Source: Thalassocella blandensis
Lineage (GTDB): Bacteria; Pseudomonadota; Gammaproteobacteria; Pseudomonadales; Cellvibrionaceae
DNA length: 64,000 nt
Direction: 5' to 3'
Assembly: GCA_902141825.1 (NCBI GenBank)
Contig: CABFPG010000002.1
Location: 434,001-498,000 of the forward strand
The notes under the pieces are model-generated. The model made no database searches. It was not told the origin of the DNA and was given only the letters and a program-made list of their open reading frames with translations. A program made the translations under genes and the position numbers. Of this stretch, positions 35,224 through 45,104 are shown piece by piece (within the stretch, counting starts at the first letter, position 1; the number at the start of each line of letters is the position of its first letter).

Positions 35224-36081
35224 ATGAAACACTTCTTCGTAACCGTTTTTTTATCTTTATTTGGAACAATTCAACTTTTGTCTGAGAGCCAAGCAGACAC
35301 AGCGGCAGATATTAACTGGCAGCAGCATGATCACATAAGCGTCGCGCTGCTCCACAGTCGCACCAGCGAGAATATGATTCAGGTTGGCGTTGCTTTTAAA
35401 CCCGAGAAAGACTGGCATGTATATTGGCAAAATGCTGGAGACACGGGTCTCCCACCTAAAATTACCTGGGAAGCAGAAAATACCGATTTTAGCCCTTTAA
35501 TGTGGCCCTTCCCGCAAGCCATTCCTTTCAGTCACCTGATCAATTATGGCTACCATCATGAAACACTGATATTCAGCCAGGCCCAATTGCCAGCCTCAAA
35601 AAAAACGTCTGCTGAGGGTTTGCCGATTACCGCAAAGGTAGAGTGGCTGGTGTGTAAAGACTCCTGCGTTCCCGGCAAAGCAACACTGACCACACACATA
35701 ACGCCTGATCACAATATGGGAGAAGATGTGGAAGCCAAGTTTTTCCATGCTCGCCAGCTATTGCCCATCCCGAAGTCACTAATGGGTAGCAAATTCTCCT
35801 TAGAAGAAGGTAAATTCAAACTCGAATTGTATGCCAAATCCCTGCTGTTTAAAGATGCCGCGAGTGTTGAAGTCTTTCCTGTGCAGCAGGATATTATCGC
35901 TTATTCATCCCCAGCCCAAACCTATTGGAAAAAAAATCTCCTGCGCTGGGAGCAAAATATTAGTGAGTATTTTTCACAACTGCCCGACCAACTTGAACTC
36001 GTGGTTGTGGTAGACCAGCGAAAAGCCTATTTATTTACGCTGGACACTCAAATTAACGCAGCAAAAACCACTATCCTTTAA
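35224..36081 (+). CDS. Periplasmic DsbD-alpha-like thiol protein
   Basis: A 285-residue exported protein starting at the ATG at 35224 (MKHFFVTVFLSLFGTIQLLS signal peptide); an earlier in-frame ATG at 35005 gives a non-coding-looking extension. The mature part resembles the N-terminal immunoglobulin-like domain of DsbD/ScsB proteins: FKPEKDWHVYWQNAGDTGLP, INYGYHHE and the redox-type Cys pair in WLVCKDSCVPGKATL (Cys144, Cys148). The membrane and thioredoxin-like domains of full DsbD are absent. A redoxin-like protein follows after 30 bases, so the pair may be a periplasmic redox couple. Confidence 0.78.
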   Translation: MKHFFVTVFLSLFGTIQLLSESQADTAADINWQQHDHISVALLHSRTSENMIQVGVAFKPEKDWHVYWQNAGDTGLPPKITWEAENTDFSPLMWPFPQAIPFSHLINYGYHHETLIFSQAQLPASKKTSAEGLPITAKVEWLVCKDSCVPGKATLTTHITPDHNMGEDVEAKFFHARQLLPIPKSLMGSKFSLEEGKFKLELYAKSLLFKDAASVEVFPVQQDIIAYSSPAQTYWKKNLLRWEQNISEYFSQLPDQLELVVVVDQRKAYLFTLDTQINAAKTTIL

Positions 36082-36111
36082 CCTAACTTTATTAGAACCT
36101 GGGAGTTTACT

Positions 36112-36729
36112 ATGTACAGCTTTCTTCGCAGTTCATCTTTCGCTTTAATTTTTTCCATGCTGTTCACCGCCGGCGCATTTGCCTCTCCAGACATTGGCAA
36201 ACCGGCACCGGAATTTACACTCAAAAACACGGATGGCAAGGAAGTAAACCTGGCAGACTTCAAAGGCAAAACCGTTGTACTGGAATGGACCAATCACCAA
36301 TGCCCGTTTGTTAAAAAGCATTATGAAAGTGGCAACATGCAAAAACTTCAAAAAGAAGCCACTGGCGAAGGCATCGTCTGGCTGTCGATAATATCTTCAG
36401 CACCTGGCAAACAGGGTTTTGTCAGCAGTGATGAAGCGAAAGACCTGACCAAGAGCCGTAAAGCAGTTCCAAGCCAGGTTTTATTTGATCCAAGTGGTAA
36501 AGTTGGCAAGGCCTATAGCGCAAAAACTACACCTCACATGTACATTATTGATGACAAAGGTACGCTTCAATATATGGGAGGAATTGATAGCATTCCTTCG
36601 GCGAACCAGGATGATATCGGTAAAGCCACCAACTATGTGACACAGGCAATTAAAGAATTAAAAGCCGGTAAAACAATCAGCCAACCCAAAACTCGCCCCT
36701 ACGGCTGCTCCGTTAAATATGATGCATAA
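36112..36729 (+). CDS. Exported redoxin/peroxiredoxin-like protein
   Basis: A 205-residue protein with signal peptide (cleavage near GAFAS) and a thioredoxin-fold redoxin domain (GKPAPEFTLKNTDGKEVNL). The active-site region is WTNHQCPFVKKHY, with one Cys (Cys64) instead of a CxxC pair. A second Cys199 near the end (RPYGCSVKY) could resolve it, as in two-Cys peroxiredoxins. GGGAG precedes the ATG. It follows the DsbD-alpha-like gene by 30 bases, consistent with a periplasmic peroxide- or disulfide-handling pair. Confidence 0.82.
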   Translation: MYSFLRSSSFALIFSMLFTAGAFASPDIGKPAPEFTLKNTDGKEVNLADFKGKTVVLEWTNHQCPFVKKHYESGNMQKLQKEATGEGIVWLSIISSAPGKQGFVSSDEAKDLTKSRKAVPSQVLFDPSGKVGKAYSAKTTPHMYIIDDKGTLQYMGGIDSIPSANQDDIGKATNYVTQAIKELKAGKTISQPKTRPYGCSVKYDA

Positions 36730-36760
36730 CTGACGCGGCGCAAACACCACATAATTTTCG

Positions 36761-36783
36761 GTGCTCACACAGGGTGTGAGCAC
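36761..36783 (+). terminator. Hairpin after the redoxin gene
   Basis: GTGCTCACAC (36761-36770) and GTGTGAGCAC (36774-36783) form a perfect 10-base-pair stem with a three-base loop, 31 bases after the stop. No T-run follows. Confidence 0.6.
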
Positions 36784-37100
36784 TCGAAATATCAAAACCC
36801 TTCAGCGCATCACCACTTTGCTTTCCTCCACTAGCTCCCTCTATCACCTCCTTCCACTGCCTCCCTCCCCATTAAACTTTGCTTATTTAGCACAAAACTT
36901 TTCCCACTTTGCAAAACCGAGCAGGCATCTACATGAATTAGGGGGATACCTGTCCTCATTCAATAAATCTGTAACCTGAATTTAACTCAGGCAGCTTATT
37001 CTGAGTTCTTTGTATTGCCATTAAAAAGTATTGGGGTCAGACACAGGCTTCGCCATGATTGAGGCGCACGGTTCAATCATAGTTTTGCAGGAGTCCGCTC

Positions 37101-37152
37101 AGCAGCTCACATTAGCAGCTCACATTAGCAGCTAACATCAGCAGCTCACCTC
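37101..37152. repeat. Tandem array of four 13-base units
   Basis: Four 13-base units: AGCAGCTCACATT twice exactly, then AGCAGCTAACATC and AGCAGCTCACCTC. They end 45 bases before the large metallophosphoesterase start. Left of it is an ATGATTGA/TCAATCAT inverted repeat (about 37054-37080). The rest of the 468-base gap holds no gene I can support. Confidence 0.85.
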
Positions 37153-37197
37153 AATCATAAAATTTAACCCCAACACCACACCTGCCGAGAAAATTTC

Positions 37198-40100
37198 ATG
37201 TCAAACAGTTTGAAGTTAGCCCGCTTGCTGCTATCTGCTTTTTTATATTTACTGGTTCTTTTTAATGCGCCTACTCTGGCGGCACAAACTCTCACTCGCG
37301 GTCCCTATTTGCAACAGGGAGACAGTGACAGCATCATAGTTCGATGGCGAACCAGCAGCGCGACCGACTCGGTAGTTCATTACGGCAGCTCCGCAGATGC
37401 CCTCAACGCCATTGCAAGCGAGAATACCAACACGACAGAACACACCGTGCAACTCACTGGTTTATCTCCTGCCACTCGCTACTACTACACTATTGGCAAC
37501 AGCAGTCAGGTACTCGCCAGCGGTGCCGATTATTACTTTGAAACCTCACCTATTCGCGGAATTGCAAGTGCTACCCGAATGTGGGTAATTGGTGACTCAG
37601 GCACAGCGAATGCAAACGCAGCCGCCGTTTACAATGCTTACCTCAACCATACGGGCTCAACCTATACCGATCTTTGGTTAATGCTGGGTGACAACGCCTA
37701 CAATGATGGAACAGAAGCGCAATATCAGGCTGCGGTATTTGACATGTATCCTCAATTACTCCGTCAAACACCCCTTTGGCCGACACTTGGAAATCACGAC
37801 GGCTACAGTGCAGATTCCGCCAGCCAGTCCGGCCCCTACTACGACATTTTTACCCTGCCCACACAAGCAGAGGTAGGCGGAGTCGCCTCTGGAACAGAGG
37901 CCTATTACGCCTTTGACTATGCCAACATTCATTTTATTGTGTTGGATTCCTATGAAACAGATCGATCCGCTACTGGCGCCATGATGAACTGGATGAAAGA
38001 CGACTTGCAAAACGTCAGTGCCGATTGGCTTGTTGCGTTCTGGCATCATCCACCTTACACCAAAGGCTCTCATAACTCAGATATTGAAGCCGCACTCATT
38101 CAAATGCGTCAGAATTTTTTACCTGTATTGGAAAGTTATGGTGTCGATTTAATTTTATCTGGCCATAGCCATTCTTACGAACGCTCCAAATTTATAAATG
38201 GCCACTACGGATTTTCTTCCTCCTACAATGACTCACATGATATAGACGCCGGCAGCGGCAGAATTGATGGCAGCGGCGCCTATCAAAAAGACGGTACGGC
38301 AGCCAACTCAGGAACGGTTTACGCAGTGGCGGGAGCATCCGGTAAAATCAGTGGCGGCAGCTTAAATCATCCGGCCATGTTTGTGTCACTGAACCAACTG
38401 GGCTCCATGATGATCGACATCAATGGTGACACTCTAAACGCTAAATACATTAACAATACCGGGGAAATTACGGATTATTTCACCATTAGCAAAACAACCA
38501 CGCCCCCCACTCTGCCAACAGCACCTACAAACCTGTCGGCAGTCGCCAGCTCTTCACAATCGATTAATATTGCCTGGGAAGATAAATCGGAGAATGAGAT
38601 CGGCTTTGATATCGAGCGCTCACTGGATAATGCCACCTGGTCTTTAGCCGGCAGCGTGGGGATGAATACCAACACATACAACGACTTGGGGTTAACGCCA
38701 AATACACAATACTTCTACCGTGTTCGTGCAAAAAACAGTGCGGGAATTTCTGCCTACTCCAACACTGCACACACGACAACACATATCGCGACCCCGATCA
38801 TCACTACAACCCTGCAAGACGGCCTCAATAACTACGCCGGCACCCAGGATGCATACATTGCCAGTGGCGCAGGTTCGAGCAACTGGGGTCACAGCGAAGA
38901 CCTTAACGCCGATGGTGCCGACGGTGGTAACGGCGAATTGGTAGCGCTCGTTCAATGGGAGCTATCCATGCTTCCCTGCACGGCCAGCGTTACAGCAGCA
39001 GAACTTACGCTGGAAATTTTCAACACCAGTCCTGGGGCCTACAATATTTTTGCTGTGAACTCTCCCTGGTCAGAAAGCCAGGTAAATTGGGATAATTTTG
39101 CCATCGCCGAAGCGCAAGGCATTCTTCTCGGTACAATTTTCCCCAGCAATACAGGAAAACAAACACTTAGTTTTAACACTGCTGGCATTCAACGGGTTCA
39201 AGAATGGGTTTTGGGTTTGACACCCAATTACGGCTTCCTGATTCGCAGTGCAGGTACCGGCGATGGCATAGACATGCGCGCAAGGGAATATGCGGTAATC
39301 GACCAGCGCCCGGCCTTTTCCATCACCTATGAAACCGGCACCAGCAGTAACGCCCCAACAGCACCAAGTAATTTACAAGCAAACACTCTTTCAAAAGAAG
39401 CGATTGCCTTACAATGGACAGATAACGCCGACAATGAAACTCGCTTTAATATCGAAAGATCCATTGATGGAAGTACCTGGGCGCTAATTGATACCACTGG
39501 CACCAACAAAACCAGTTTTAGCAATGCGGGACTGCAAGCAGACACCACTTACTTCTACCGTGTTTCCGCCAGCAATGATGCGGGGACATCAACGGTAAGC
39601 AATACCTCAAGTGCGACAACTGAACCGGGTGAACCTGAATATACCCGTATTTTTCAGGACGGTTTCGAAAACTACAGAGGAACTGACGACACCTACATTG
39701 CCAGCGGTGCGCCAACCGGCAACTGGGGAAATGCCGCCGATTTAAATGCCGACGGCGACGATGGTGAAAACGGTGAGCTGGTAGCCCTGCTCAAGTGGGA
39801 CATTTCCAGCCTCCCAACCAACGCCGTCATTTCTGTGGTGGACATTAATCTGGAAATATTCAATACGAGTCCGGGTGAATACAAGGTCTATGCGATGAAC
39901 GGCGAATGGACTGAAACAGAGGTCAATTGGAATTCGGCTAACTTAAGCACTCAGCAAGGAAACCAAATCGGCATGATGTATCCAAGCACATCGGGCAGCT
40001 ACACTCTGGGTTTAAATGCTGAAGGCCTTGAACGTGTACAGCAATGGGTAAACGGCTTAACAACCAATAATGGCTTATTGATCCGCAGCGCCGGGACGAC

Positions 40101-41016
40101 TGATGGTGTAGATCTACGCTCCAGTGAATATAACGTTTCAGCTCAACGCCCTTCTCTCACACTGACTTACACTCTCGCGGCGCAGACAGAAATTCCGCAG
40201 GCACCAAGCAATGTTGCCGCGTATCCACTATCCGGCAGTGCCATGGATATCAGCTGGGATCATGAACGCACAGACGATGAAACTACCATTGAACTCGAGC
40301 GCTCGGAAGACCAGGCACACTGGCAGATGATTGCCAGCCTGCATCAGGATTTCGATCAGTTCACGGACAATGGGCTCAGCGGCAATACGCAATACTTCTA
40401 CAGAACACGTGCAGTGAACAGCGCCGGAAAATCAAGCTACAGCAACGTCGCCAGTGCAACGACACCTTCCCAGTCCGTTACCCTGCACTTCCAGCAAGGT
40501 CTTGAGGGATACAATGGTGCAGCAGACAGCACTATCGCGAGCTGGCGAGGCCGCGCGAATTATGGCGGTCAGACATCACTGGAAGCAGACGGATGGGATG
40601 GCTGGAAAGGAGAACTGGTCGGATTGTTACGATGGGATTTGAGCAGTATTCCAGCAGACGCCAAAATCACGGGTGCAACAATCACCTTGCAAATCACCAA
40701 TAATACGAATGGCAGTTACGGCTTTTTTGAAATGCTTGCCGATTGGAATGAATATGCTGTAAGTTGGAATTCGGCCAGCGTCAATGATCACCAGGGCGCA
40801 CACGCAGGAAGCATCACACCCGTTGATACTGGAGCGGCCACTGTAAACGTCAATGCTGCGGGACTGGCCTTTATACAAAAATGGCTGGATAACCCGGCAA
40901 CCAATCACGGCTTCGTCTTACGTTCCATGGGCACACTGGATGGAATTATCGCCAATACCAAAGAATCGCCGAACATGGTTGAACGGCCAAAACTAACGGT
41001 GACCTACGAACCTTAA
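37198..41016 (+). CDS. Giant secreted metallophosphoesterase with Fn3 and DNRLRE-like repeats
   Basis: A 1272-residue exported protein. After a signal peptide (residues 1-29) comes a purple-acid-phosphatase-type Fn3-like domain (30-118), then a metallophosphoesterase domain (125-410). The metal-ligand motifs are all present: GDSG (Asp133), GDNAY (Asp165, Tyr168), GNHD (Asn199, His200), HHPPYTKGSH (His283/284) and GHSHSYER (His323, His325). Asp and Tyr in GDNAY suggest a purple-acid-phosphatase relative. The C-terminal 850 residues alternate three Fn3 domains (NIAWEDKSENEIGFDIERS type) with three beta-sandwich DNRLRE/CBM96-like modules, each with an LNADG/GENGELVAL motif. It is probably an extracellular phosphatase bound to surfaces or polysaccharide. 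A TPR protein follows. Confidence 0.87.
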   Translation: MSNSLKLARLLLSAFLYLLVLFNAPTLAAQTLTRGPYLQQGDSDSIIVRWRTSSATDSVVHYGSSADALNAIASENTNTTEHTVQLTGLSPATRYYYTIGNSSQVLASGADYYFETSPIRGIASATRMWVIGDSGTANANAAAVYNAYLNHTGSTYTDLWLMLGDNAYNDGTEAQYQAAVFDMYPQLLRQTPLWPTLGNHDGYSADSASQSGPYYDIFTLPTQAEVGGVASGTEAYYAFDYANIHFIVLDSYETDRSATGAMMNWMKDDLQNVSADWLVAFWHHPPYTKGSHNSDIEAALIQMRQNFLPVLESYGVDLILSGHSHSYERSKFINGHYGFSSSYNDSHDIDAGSGRIDGSGAYQKDGTAANSGTVYAVAGASGKISGGSLNHPAMFVSLNQLGSMMIDINGDTLNAKYINNTGEITDYFTISKTTTPPTLPTAPTNLSAVASSSQSINIAWEDKSENEIGFDIERSLDNATWSLAGSVGMNTNTYNDLGLTPNTQYFYRVRAKNSAGISAYSNTAHTTTHIATPIITTTLQDGLNNYAGTQDAYIASGAGSSNWGHSEDLNADGADGGNGELVALVQWELSMLPCTASVTAAELTLEIFNTSPGAYNIFAVNSPWSESQVNWDNFAIAEAQGILLGTIFPSNTGKQTLSFNTAGIQRVQEWVLGLTPNYGFLIRSAGTGDGIDMRAREYAVIDQRPAFSITYETGTSSNAPTAPSNLQANTLSKEAIALQWTDNADNETRFNIERSIDGSTWALIDTTGTNKTSFSNAGLQADTTYFYRVSASNDAGTSTVSNTSSATTEPGEPEYTRIFQDGFENYRGTDDTYIASGAPTGNWGNAADLNADGDDGENGELVALLKWDISSLPTNAVISVVDINLEIFNTSPGEYKVYAMNGEWTETEVNWNSANLSTQQGNQIGMMYPSTSGSYTLGLNAEGLERVQQWVNGLTTNNGLLIRSAGTTDGVDLRSSEYNVSAQRPSLTLTYTLAAQTEIPQAPSNVAAYPLSGSAMDISWDHERTDDETTIELERSEDQAHWQMIASLHQDFDQFTDNGLSGNTQYFYRTRAVNSAGKSSYSNVASATTPSQSVTLHFQQGLEGYNGAADSTIASWRGRANYGGQTSLEADGWDGWKGELVGLLRWDLSSIPADAKITGATITLQITNNTNGSYGFFEMLADWNEYAVSWNSASVNDHQGAHAGSITPVDTGAATVNVNAAGLAFIQKWLDNPATNHGFVLRSMGTLDGIIANTKESPNMVERPKLTVTYEP

Positions 41017-41032
41017 GTCACAGGTTTACATG

Positions 41033-41072
41033 CTGTTTTTCGTGCGAGCCATATATTTTGCACGAAAAACAG
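41033..41072 (+). terminator. Long perfect hairpin after the metallophosphoesterase gene
   Basis: CTGTTTTTCGTGC (41033-41045) and GCACGAAAAACAG (41060-41072) form a 13-base-pair perfect stem, 17 bases after the stop codon. The internal T5/A5 pairing replaces the usual external T-run. Confidence 0.6.
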
Positions 41073-41287
41073 TAGCCAAACGTAAGATCTTTTCAAAATA
41101 ACTATATTAGTGACTATATTGAAGTCGTCTCTTTAGATGGTATGAGAATGTCTTTCGCAAAGCTTTTGCAAACAACAGGACAGACATACCAGCATCAACA
41201 CGGACAAGGCTGCTATACTGCCCTTATTAGATATTTCTCAACTGGCGCCATGCTCTTCAGACTAAAAAGTTAGCGAACAGCATTCAG

Positions 41288-42232
41288 GTGCATAAGAAAT
41301 ACATCACTCCATTTACTTCTGTTCAGCAATATTCGCCTATGCTTTTTTCATCCCCGGTTTTGTCTTTACCCCCGTTCAAACGCGTCTATTCCTTTGTTTT
41401 TTTCTGCGTCTTTAGCCTGCTATCCTGCTCCGTATTTAGTCACGGACTGGTTCACGAACAAATTGATGAGGTAACACAACAAATCAATTCCGCGGAAAAT
41501 AAAATGAACTCGTCACTCTATATTCGACGCGGCCGCCTCTATATGGAAGATGGCGCATTAAGGCTGGCACAACGAGATTTCAAAAAAGCCCTAAAAGTCG
41601 GTAGAAAAAGCCCGAATCCCGAAAAATCATTGGATGCATACTACTACCTCGGTGAAGTTGCTATACAGCAAGAAAAGTTTTCCACTGCTACACGATACGC
41701 CACCAGGTTTATCGATCAACTGCCAGAAGAATCGGGTGCACACATGCGCGGGCAGCATCTGCTGGGAAGAGCTTTATTCGCTGCACGCAAGTTTAAGCAA
41801 TCCGCTCGTGCATTTCAGGCAGCCATTAATGCGGCCATGTTTCCAAAACCAGATTATTATTTGGACCTGGCTAAAAGTTACGAAGCAATGCAGCAACCCG
41901 ACGACGCCGTTGCGGCATTGGAACAGGGCAAACAAAAACGAGGAGAACTTTCAGTATTTGATGATGCTATCGTAGAGATCTACCTCAATAACAACGATGT
42001 TAGTCGGGCTCTGCAACAGATCAATACCATGCTGGCAAATAAGCAGCGTATTCCATTTCTACTCATTAAAAAATCTGACATTTTGATTCAGATGAATGAT
42101 CAAACCCAGGCGAAACAAGCCTTACAAGAAGCGCTGCAGTACTTGGAAACTCTGCCGGCAACACGCCGTTCAACGCCAACTTTCGAACAACTCAAGCAAA
42201 ACATTGAACAGCGATTACAGGGCCTCGAGTAA
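41288..42232 (+). CDS. Exported TPR-repeat protein
   Basis: Up to 314 residues. The hydrophobic signal (FKRVYSFVFFCVFSLLSCSV) lies at residues 30-49, so the real start may be the ATG at 41339 (17 residues later) instead of the GTG at 41288. The mature part has about five tetratricopeptide-like helical pairs, for example SLYIRRGRLYMEDGALRLAQ, DAYYYLGEVAIQQEKFSTAT and YYLDLAKSYEAMQQPDDAVA. It is a periplasmic or secreted protein-binding scaffold. It follows the metallophosphoesterase by 271 bases on the same strand and may assist its secretion or anchoring; that is inference from order only. Confidence 0.78.
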   Translation: MHKKYITPFTSVQQYSPMLFSSPVLSLPPFKRVYSFVFFCVFSLLSCSVFSHGLVHEQIDEVTQQINSAENKMNSSLYIRRGRLYMEDGALRLAQRDFKKALKVGRKSPNPEKSLDAYYYLGEVAIQQEKFSTATRYATRFIDQLPEESGAHMRGQHLLGRALFAARKFKQSARAFQAAINAAMFPKPDYYLDLAKSYEAMQQPDDAVAALEQGKQKRGELSVFDDAIVEIYLNNNDVSRALQQINTMLANKQRIPFLLIKKSDILIQMNDQTQAKQALQEALQYLETLPATRRSTPTFEQLKQNIEQRLQGLE

Positions 42233-42247
42233 TGACTGAAGCTGGAT

Positions 42248-43732
42248 TTAAATAACCAGCAAGGACATAAACTCATTGACAGGCATCTTCGCCAATGCCG
42301 ATGGGTTTTTACATAATGCAAAAATCTGTTCGCATCGCTCTGCGGGAAAACGAGTCGCCAGATTATTTTTAAATTTCTGTTCCAACACAGGAATACCCTC
42401 TTCCCGGCGGCGTCGATGACCGATGGGGTATTCTATCTCCACTTTTTCTGTCGCACTGCCATCATTGAAAAACACCTGGATTGCATTGGCTATGGAACGC
42501 TTTTCAGGATCATGATATTCACGACTGTAACGAGTATCTTCCTCGATCTCCATCTTATTGCGCAACTCATCAATAATGGGATGTGCAGAATGAAACTCGT
42601 CTTCATAATGCTCCGCCACCAAGTTGCCAAAGGCTAATGGCACAGCGGTCATGTATTGCAGGCAATGGTCTCGGTCTGCGGGGTTCGCCAGTTTGCCGAC
42701 CTTGGAAATGATACGAATAGCAGATTCATGTGTGGTTATTACAATTTTTTCAATATCCGCAAGTCGATCTTTCACTTGAGGATGCAAAGCCACTGCAGCT
42801 TCGCAAGCAGTTTGCGAATGGAACTCTGCAGGAAATGAAATTTTGAATAAAATATTTTCCATCACATAAGCGCCGTACTCGCGCTGAAATTTAAATATTC
42901 GGTCTCCTTTCTCTTTCAACGCCAGATCTTTATTCGTCTGGGAGAACGACACATCGTAAAATCCCCACTGCGGTGCAGACAGCACACCAGGAATCCCCAT
43001 TTCGCCTCGCAATGCGATATCCGCTAGGCGAACACCGCGGGAACTGGCATCACCTGCAGCCCAGGATTTTCTGGAGCCGGCGTTAGGCGCATGCCGATAG
43101 GTTCTCAAGGCTGATCCGTCGACCCAGGCGTGAGATACTGCGGACAGCATCTGTTCTCGCGTGCATCCCATCATTTGCGAGACGACCGCCGTAGTAGCAA
43201 CACGCACCAGCAACACATGACATAAGCCCACCCGATTGAAACTATTTTCCAGCGCCAGCACGCCCTGGATTTCATGGGCTTTCACCATGGCTTCCAACAC
43301 TTGTTGCATGCTTAAGGGGGCATGCCCACTGGCGATATTTTTTTGTGATAAATAATCGGCAACTGCAAGAATACCCCCGAGATTGTCGGAAGGATGCCCC
43401 CATTCAGCGGCCAGCCAGGTGTCATTAAAATCCAACCAGCGAACAATACAGCCAATGTCCCAGGCCGCTTTCACTGGGTCCAAACGAAATTGCGTACCCG
43501 GCACACGCGCCCCATTTGGCACAACGGTACCTTCCACAATAGGCCCTAAATGTTTAGTACATTCAGGAAAACGTAACGCGAGAAAACCGCATCCCAAGGT
43601 GTCCATCAGACAGTTACGGGCAGTATCCAGTGCTTCGGTGGAGCTAATTTTATATTCCAGTACGTAATCTACAATATCCTGGATTACCTGGTCATAGTCG
43701 GGACGATCGTTCAAATCAACATTGGCGGACAT
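42248..43732 (-). CDS. prpD: 2-methylcitrate dehydratase
   Basis: A 494-residue MmgE/PrpD-family enzyme that dehydrates 2-methylcitrate to 2-methyl-cis-aconitate. The length and the motifs [35 protein letters not shown] and [11 protein letters not shown] are those of true PrpD. It is the last gene of a minus-strand prpB-prpC-prpD set that detoxifies and uses propionyl-CoA, expected from the valine, isoleucine or odd-chain fatty-acid routes suggested elsewhere in the window. A 194-base gap separates it from prpC. Confidence 0.95.
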   Translation of the reverse strand: MSANVDLNDRPDYDQVIQDIVDYVLEYKISSTEALDTARNCLMDTLGCGFLALRFPECTKHLGPIVEGTVVPNGARVPGTQFRLDPVKAAWDIGCIVRWLDFNDTWLAAEWGHPSDNLGGILAVADYLSQKNIASGHAPLSMQQVLEAMVKAHEIQGVLALENSFNRVGLCHVLLVRVATTAVVSQMMGCTREQMLSAVSHAWVDGSALRTYRHAPNAGSRKSWAAGDASSRGVRLADIALRGEMGIPGVLSAPQWGFYDVSFSQTNKDLALKEKGDRIFKFQREYGAYVMENILFKISFPAEFHSQTACEAAVALHPQVKDRLADIEKIVITTHESAIRIISKVGKLANPADRDHCLQYMTAVPLAFGNLVAEHYEDEFHSAHPIIDELRNKMEIEEDTRYSREYHDPEKRSIANAIQVFFNDGSATEKVEIEYPIGHRRRREEGIPVLEQKFKNNLATRFPAERCEQIFALCKNPSALAKMPVNEFMSLLVI

Positions 43733-43926
43733 AGTGTGCTCTTATAAAGTTGCTTTTAATTTCGATTGCTATTAATTAAGATGCAATTAATTTCAATGCT
43801 ATAAATTTAAAATATTTTTGATTTCATGGTATTTGACTGCCGCTGCACTCAAGTTCAGAATTTTTTACTAATTTCAGACATCAAACATCTGCATTTTCTG
43901 AAAGGCTGCGAATACGGAAAACAGCA

Positions 43927-45054
43927 TTAGCCGCGCTCACTCATTGCTGGCACTGCACGAATTTCACTGCCGATGTACTCCGCGGACGGTCGGATAATGC
44001 GATTATTTTCACGCTGCTCAAACACATGCGCGGCCCAGCCAGTGACACGGGACATCACAAATATTGGAGTGAACAGTTTGGTGGGAATTCCCATAAAGTG
44101 GTAGGTGGAAGCGTGAAAAAAATCTGCGTTGCAGAAAAGTTCTTTTTCTCGCCACATAACCTCTTCACAACGTACAGACACTGGATACAGCGTGGTATCC
44201 CCGACCTGCTCAGCAAGCTGTTGTGACCAGCCTTTAATGACTTCATTGCGCGGGTCGGATTTACGATATACCGCATGACCAAACCCCATGATCTTTTCTT
44301 TACGCGCAAGCATACCCAGCAGCGCCTCTTCGGCTTCGTCTGGCGATTTCCACTGCTCAATCATATCCATGGCTTTTTCATTTGCACCGCCATGCAGAGG
44401 GCCCCGCAATGTACCTATCGCACCAGTAATGCAACTGTGCAAGTCTGACAAGGTTGAGGCACAGACGCGCGCAGTAAAAGTAGAGGCATTGAATTCATGC
44501 TCGGCATATAGAATAAGTGATACATGCATGACTTTTTCATGCAGCTTATCGGCAGACTTTCCGGTAAGCATTTTCAAAAAATGACCACCAATAGAATCTT
44601 CATCGCTCGCTGTATCAATCTTCTCACCATCATGGCTATAACGGTACCAATAGCAGCAAATTGCTGGCAGCACTGCCAGCAGACGTTCTGTTTTCTCGTA
44701 TTGCTCAGAGAACTGATTTTCCGTTTCCAGATTACCCAGCGTTGAAACGCCAGTTCGCATGACATCCATGGGATGACTTTCCGGCGGCAGCTGTTCAAGC
44801 ACTAATTTCAGTTGATCAGGCAATTCACGTTTAGACTGTAAACGTTTCTTAAATTGCTGCAACTCATCGGCAGTGGGTAGTTTGCTATTCAGTAACAGGT
44901 AAGCCACTTCCTCAAATTCACACTTTTCTGCAAGTTCTTTTACATCGTAGCCGAGATAAGTGAGGCCTGAACCACTCACACCCACCGTACACAAAGCTGT
45001 TTTACCCGCGATCTGGCCATGCAAACCGGCTTTATTTTTTGATACCGCAACCAT
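43927..45054 (-). CDS. prpC: 2-methylcitrate synthase
   Basis: A 375-residue citrate-synthase-fold enzyme joining propionyl-CoA and oxaloacetate. PrpC-type features are the short length, LHGGANEKAMDMIEQW with a catalytic His, MGFGHAVYRKSDPRN with the second His, and the C-terminal ARG/ENR region (FEQRENNRIIRPSAEYIG). A very good Shine-Dalgarno (AGGAGG) lies about 6 bases before the ATG. Two perfect 14-base palindromes sit 20-50 bases upstream of its start, in an unusually long gap after prpB. Confidence 0.94.
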   Translation of the reverse strand: MVAVSKNKAGLHGQIAGKTALCTVGVSGSGLTYLGYDVKELAEKCEFEEVAYLLLNSKLPTADELQQFKKRLQSKRELPDQLKLVLEQLPPESHPMDVMRTGVSTLGNLETENQFSEQYEKTERLLAVLPAICCYWYRYSHDGEKIDTASDEDSIGGHFLKMLTGKSADKLHEKVMHVSLILYAEHEFNASTFTARVCASTLSDLHSCITGAIGTLRGPLHGGANEKAMDMIEQWKSPDEAEEALLGMLARKEKIMGFGHAVYRKSDPRNEVIKGWSQQLAEQVGDTTLYPVSVRCEEVMWREKELFCNADFFHASTYHFMGIPTKLFTPIFVMSRVTGWAAHVFEQRENNRIIRPSAEYIGSEIRAVPAMSERG

Positions 45055-45073
45055 AAGCTCCTCCTAAAATGAA

Positions 45074-45104
45074 AGTTGCATGCAACTCATTTTCAACGTT
45101 GAAA
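45074..45104. promoter_or_regulatory. Two adjacent perfect palindromes upstream of prpC
   Basis: AGTTGCATGCAACT (45074-45087) and TTTCAACGTTGAAA (45091-45104) are each perfectly palindromic over 14 bases and lie three bases apart, 20 bases upstream of the prpC ATG. They look like operator sites of a dimeric regulator. The second has a central CG as in LacI-family operators. The regulator is not identified. Confidence 0.6.

Noticed and set aside
36990-37090. Possible remnant of a mobile element around the TTGGGGTCAGACAC stretch
   Set aside because: There is a short inverted pair with ACCCCAA near 37163, but no transposase fragment and no target-site duplication could be seen.
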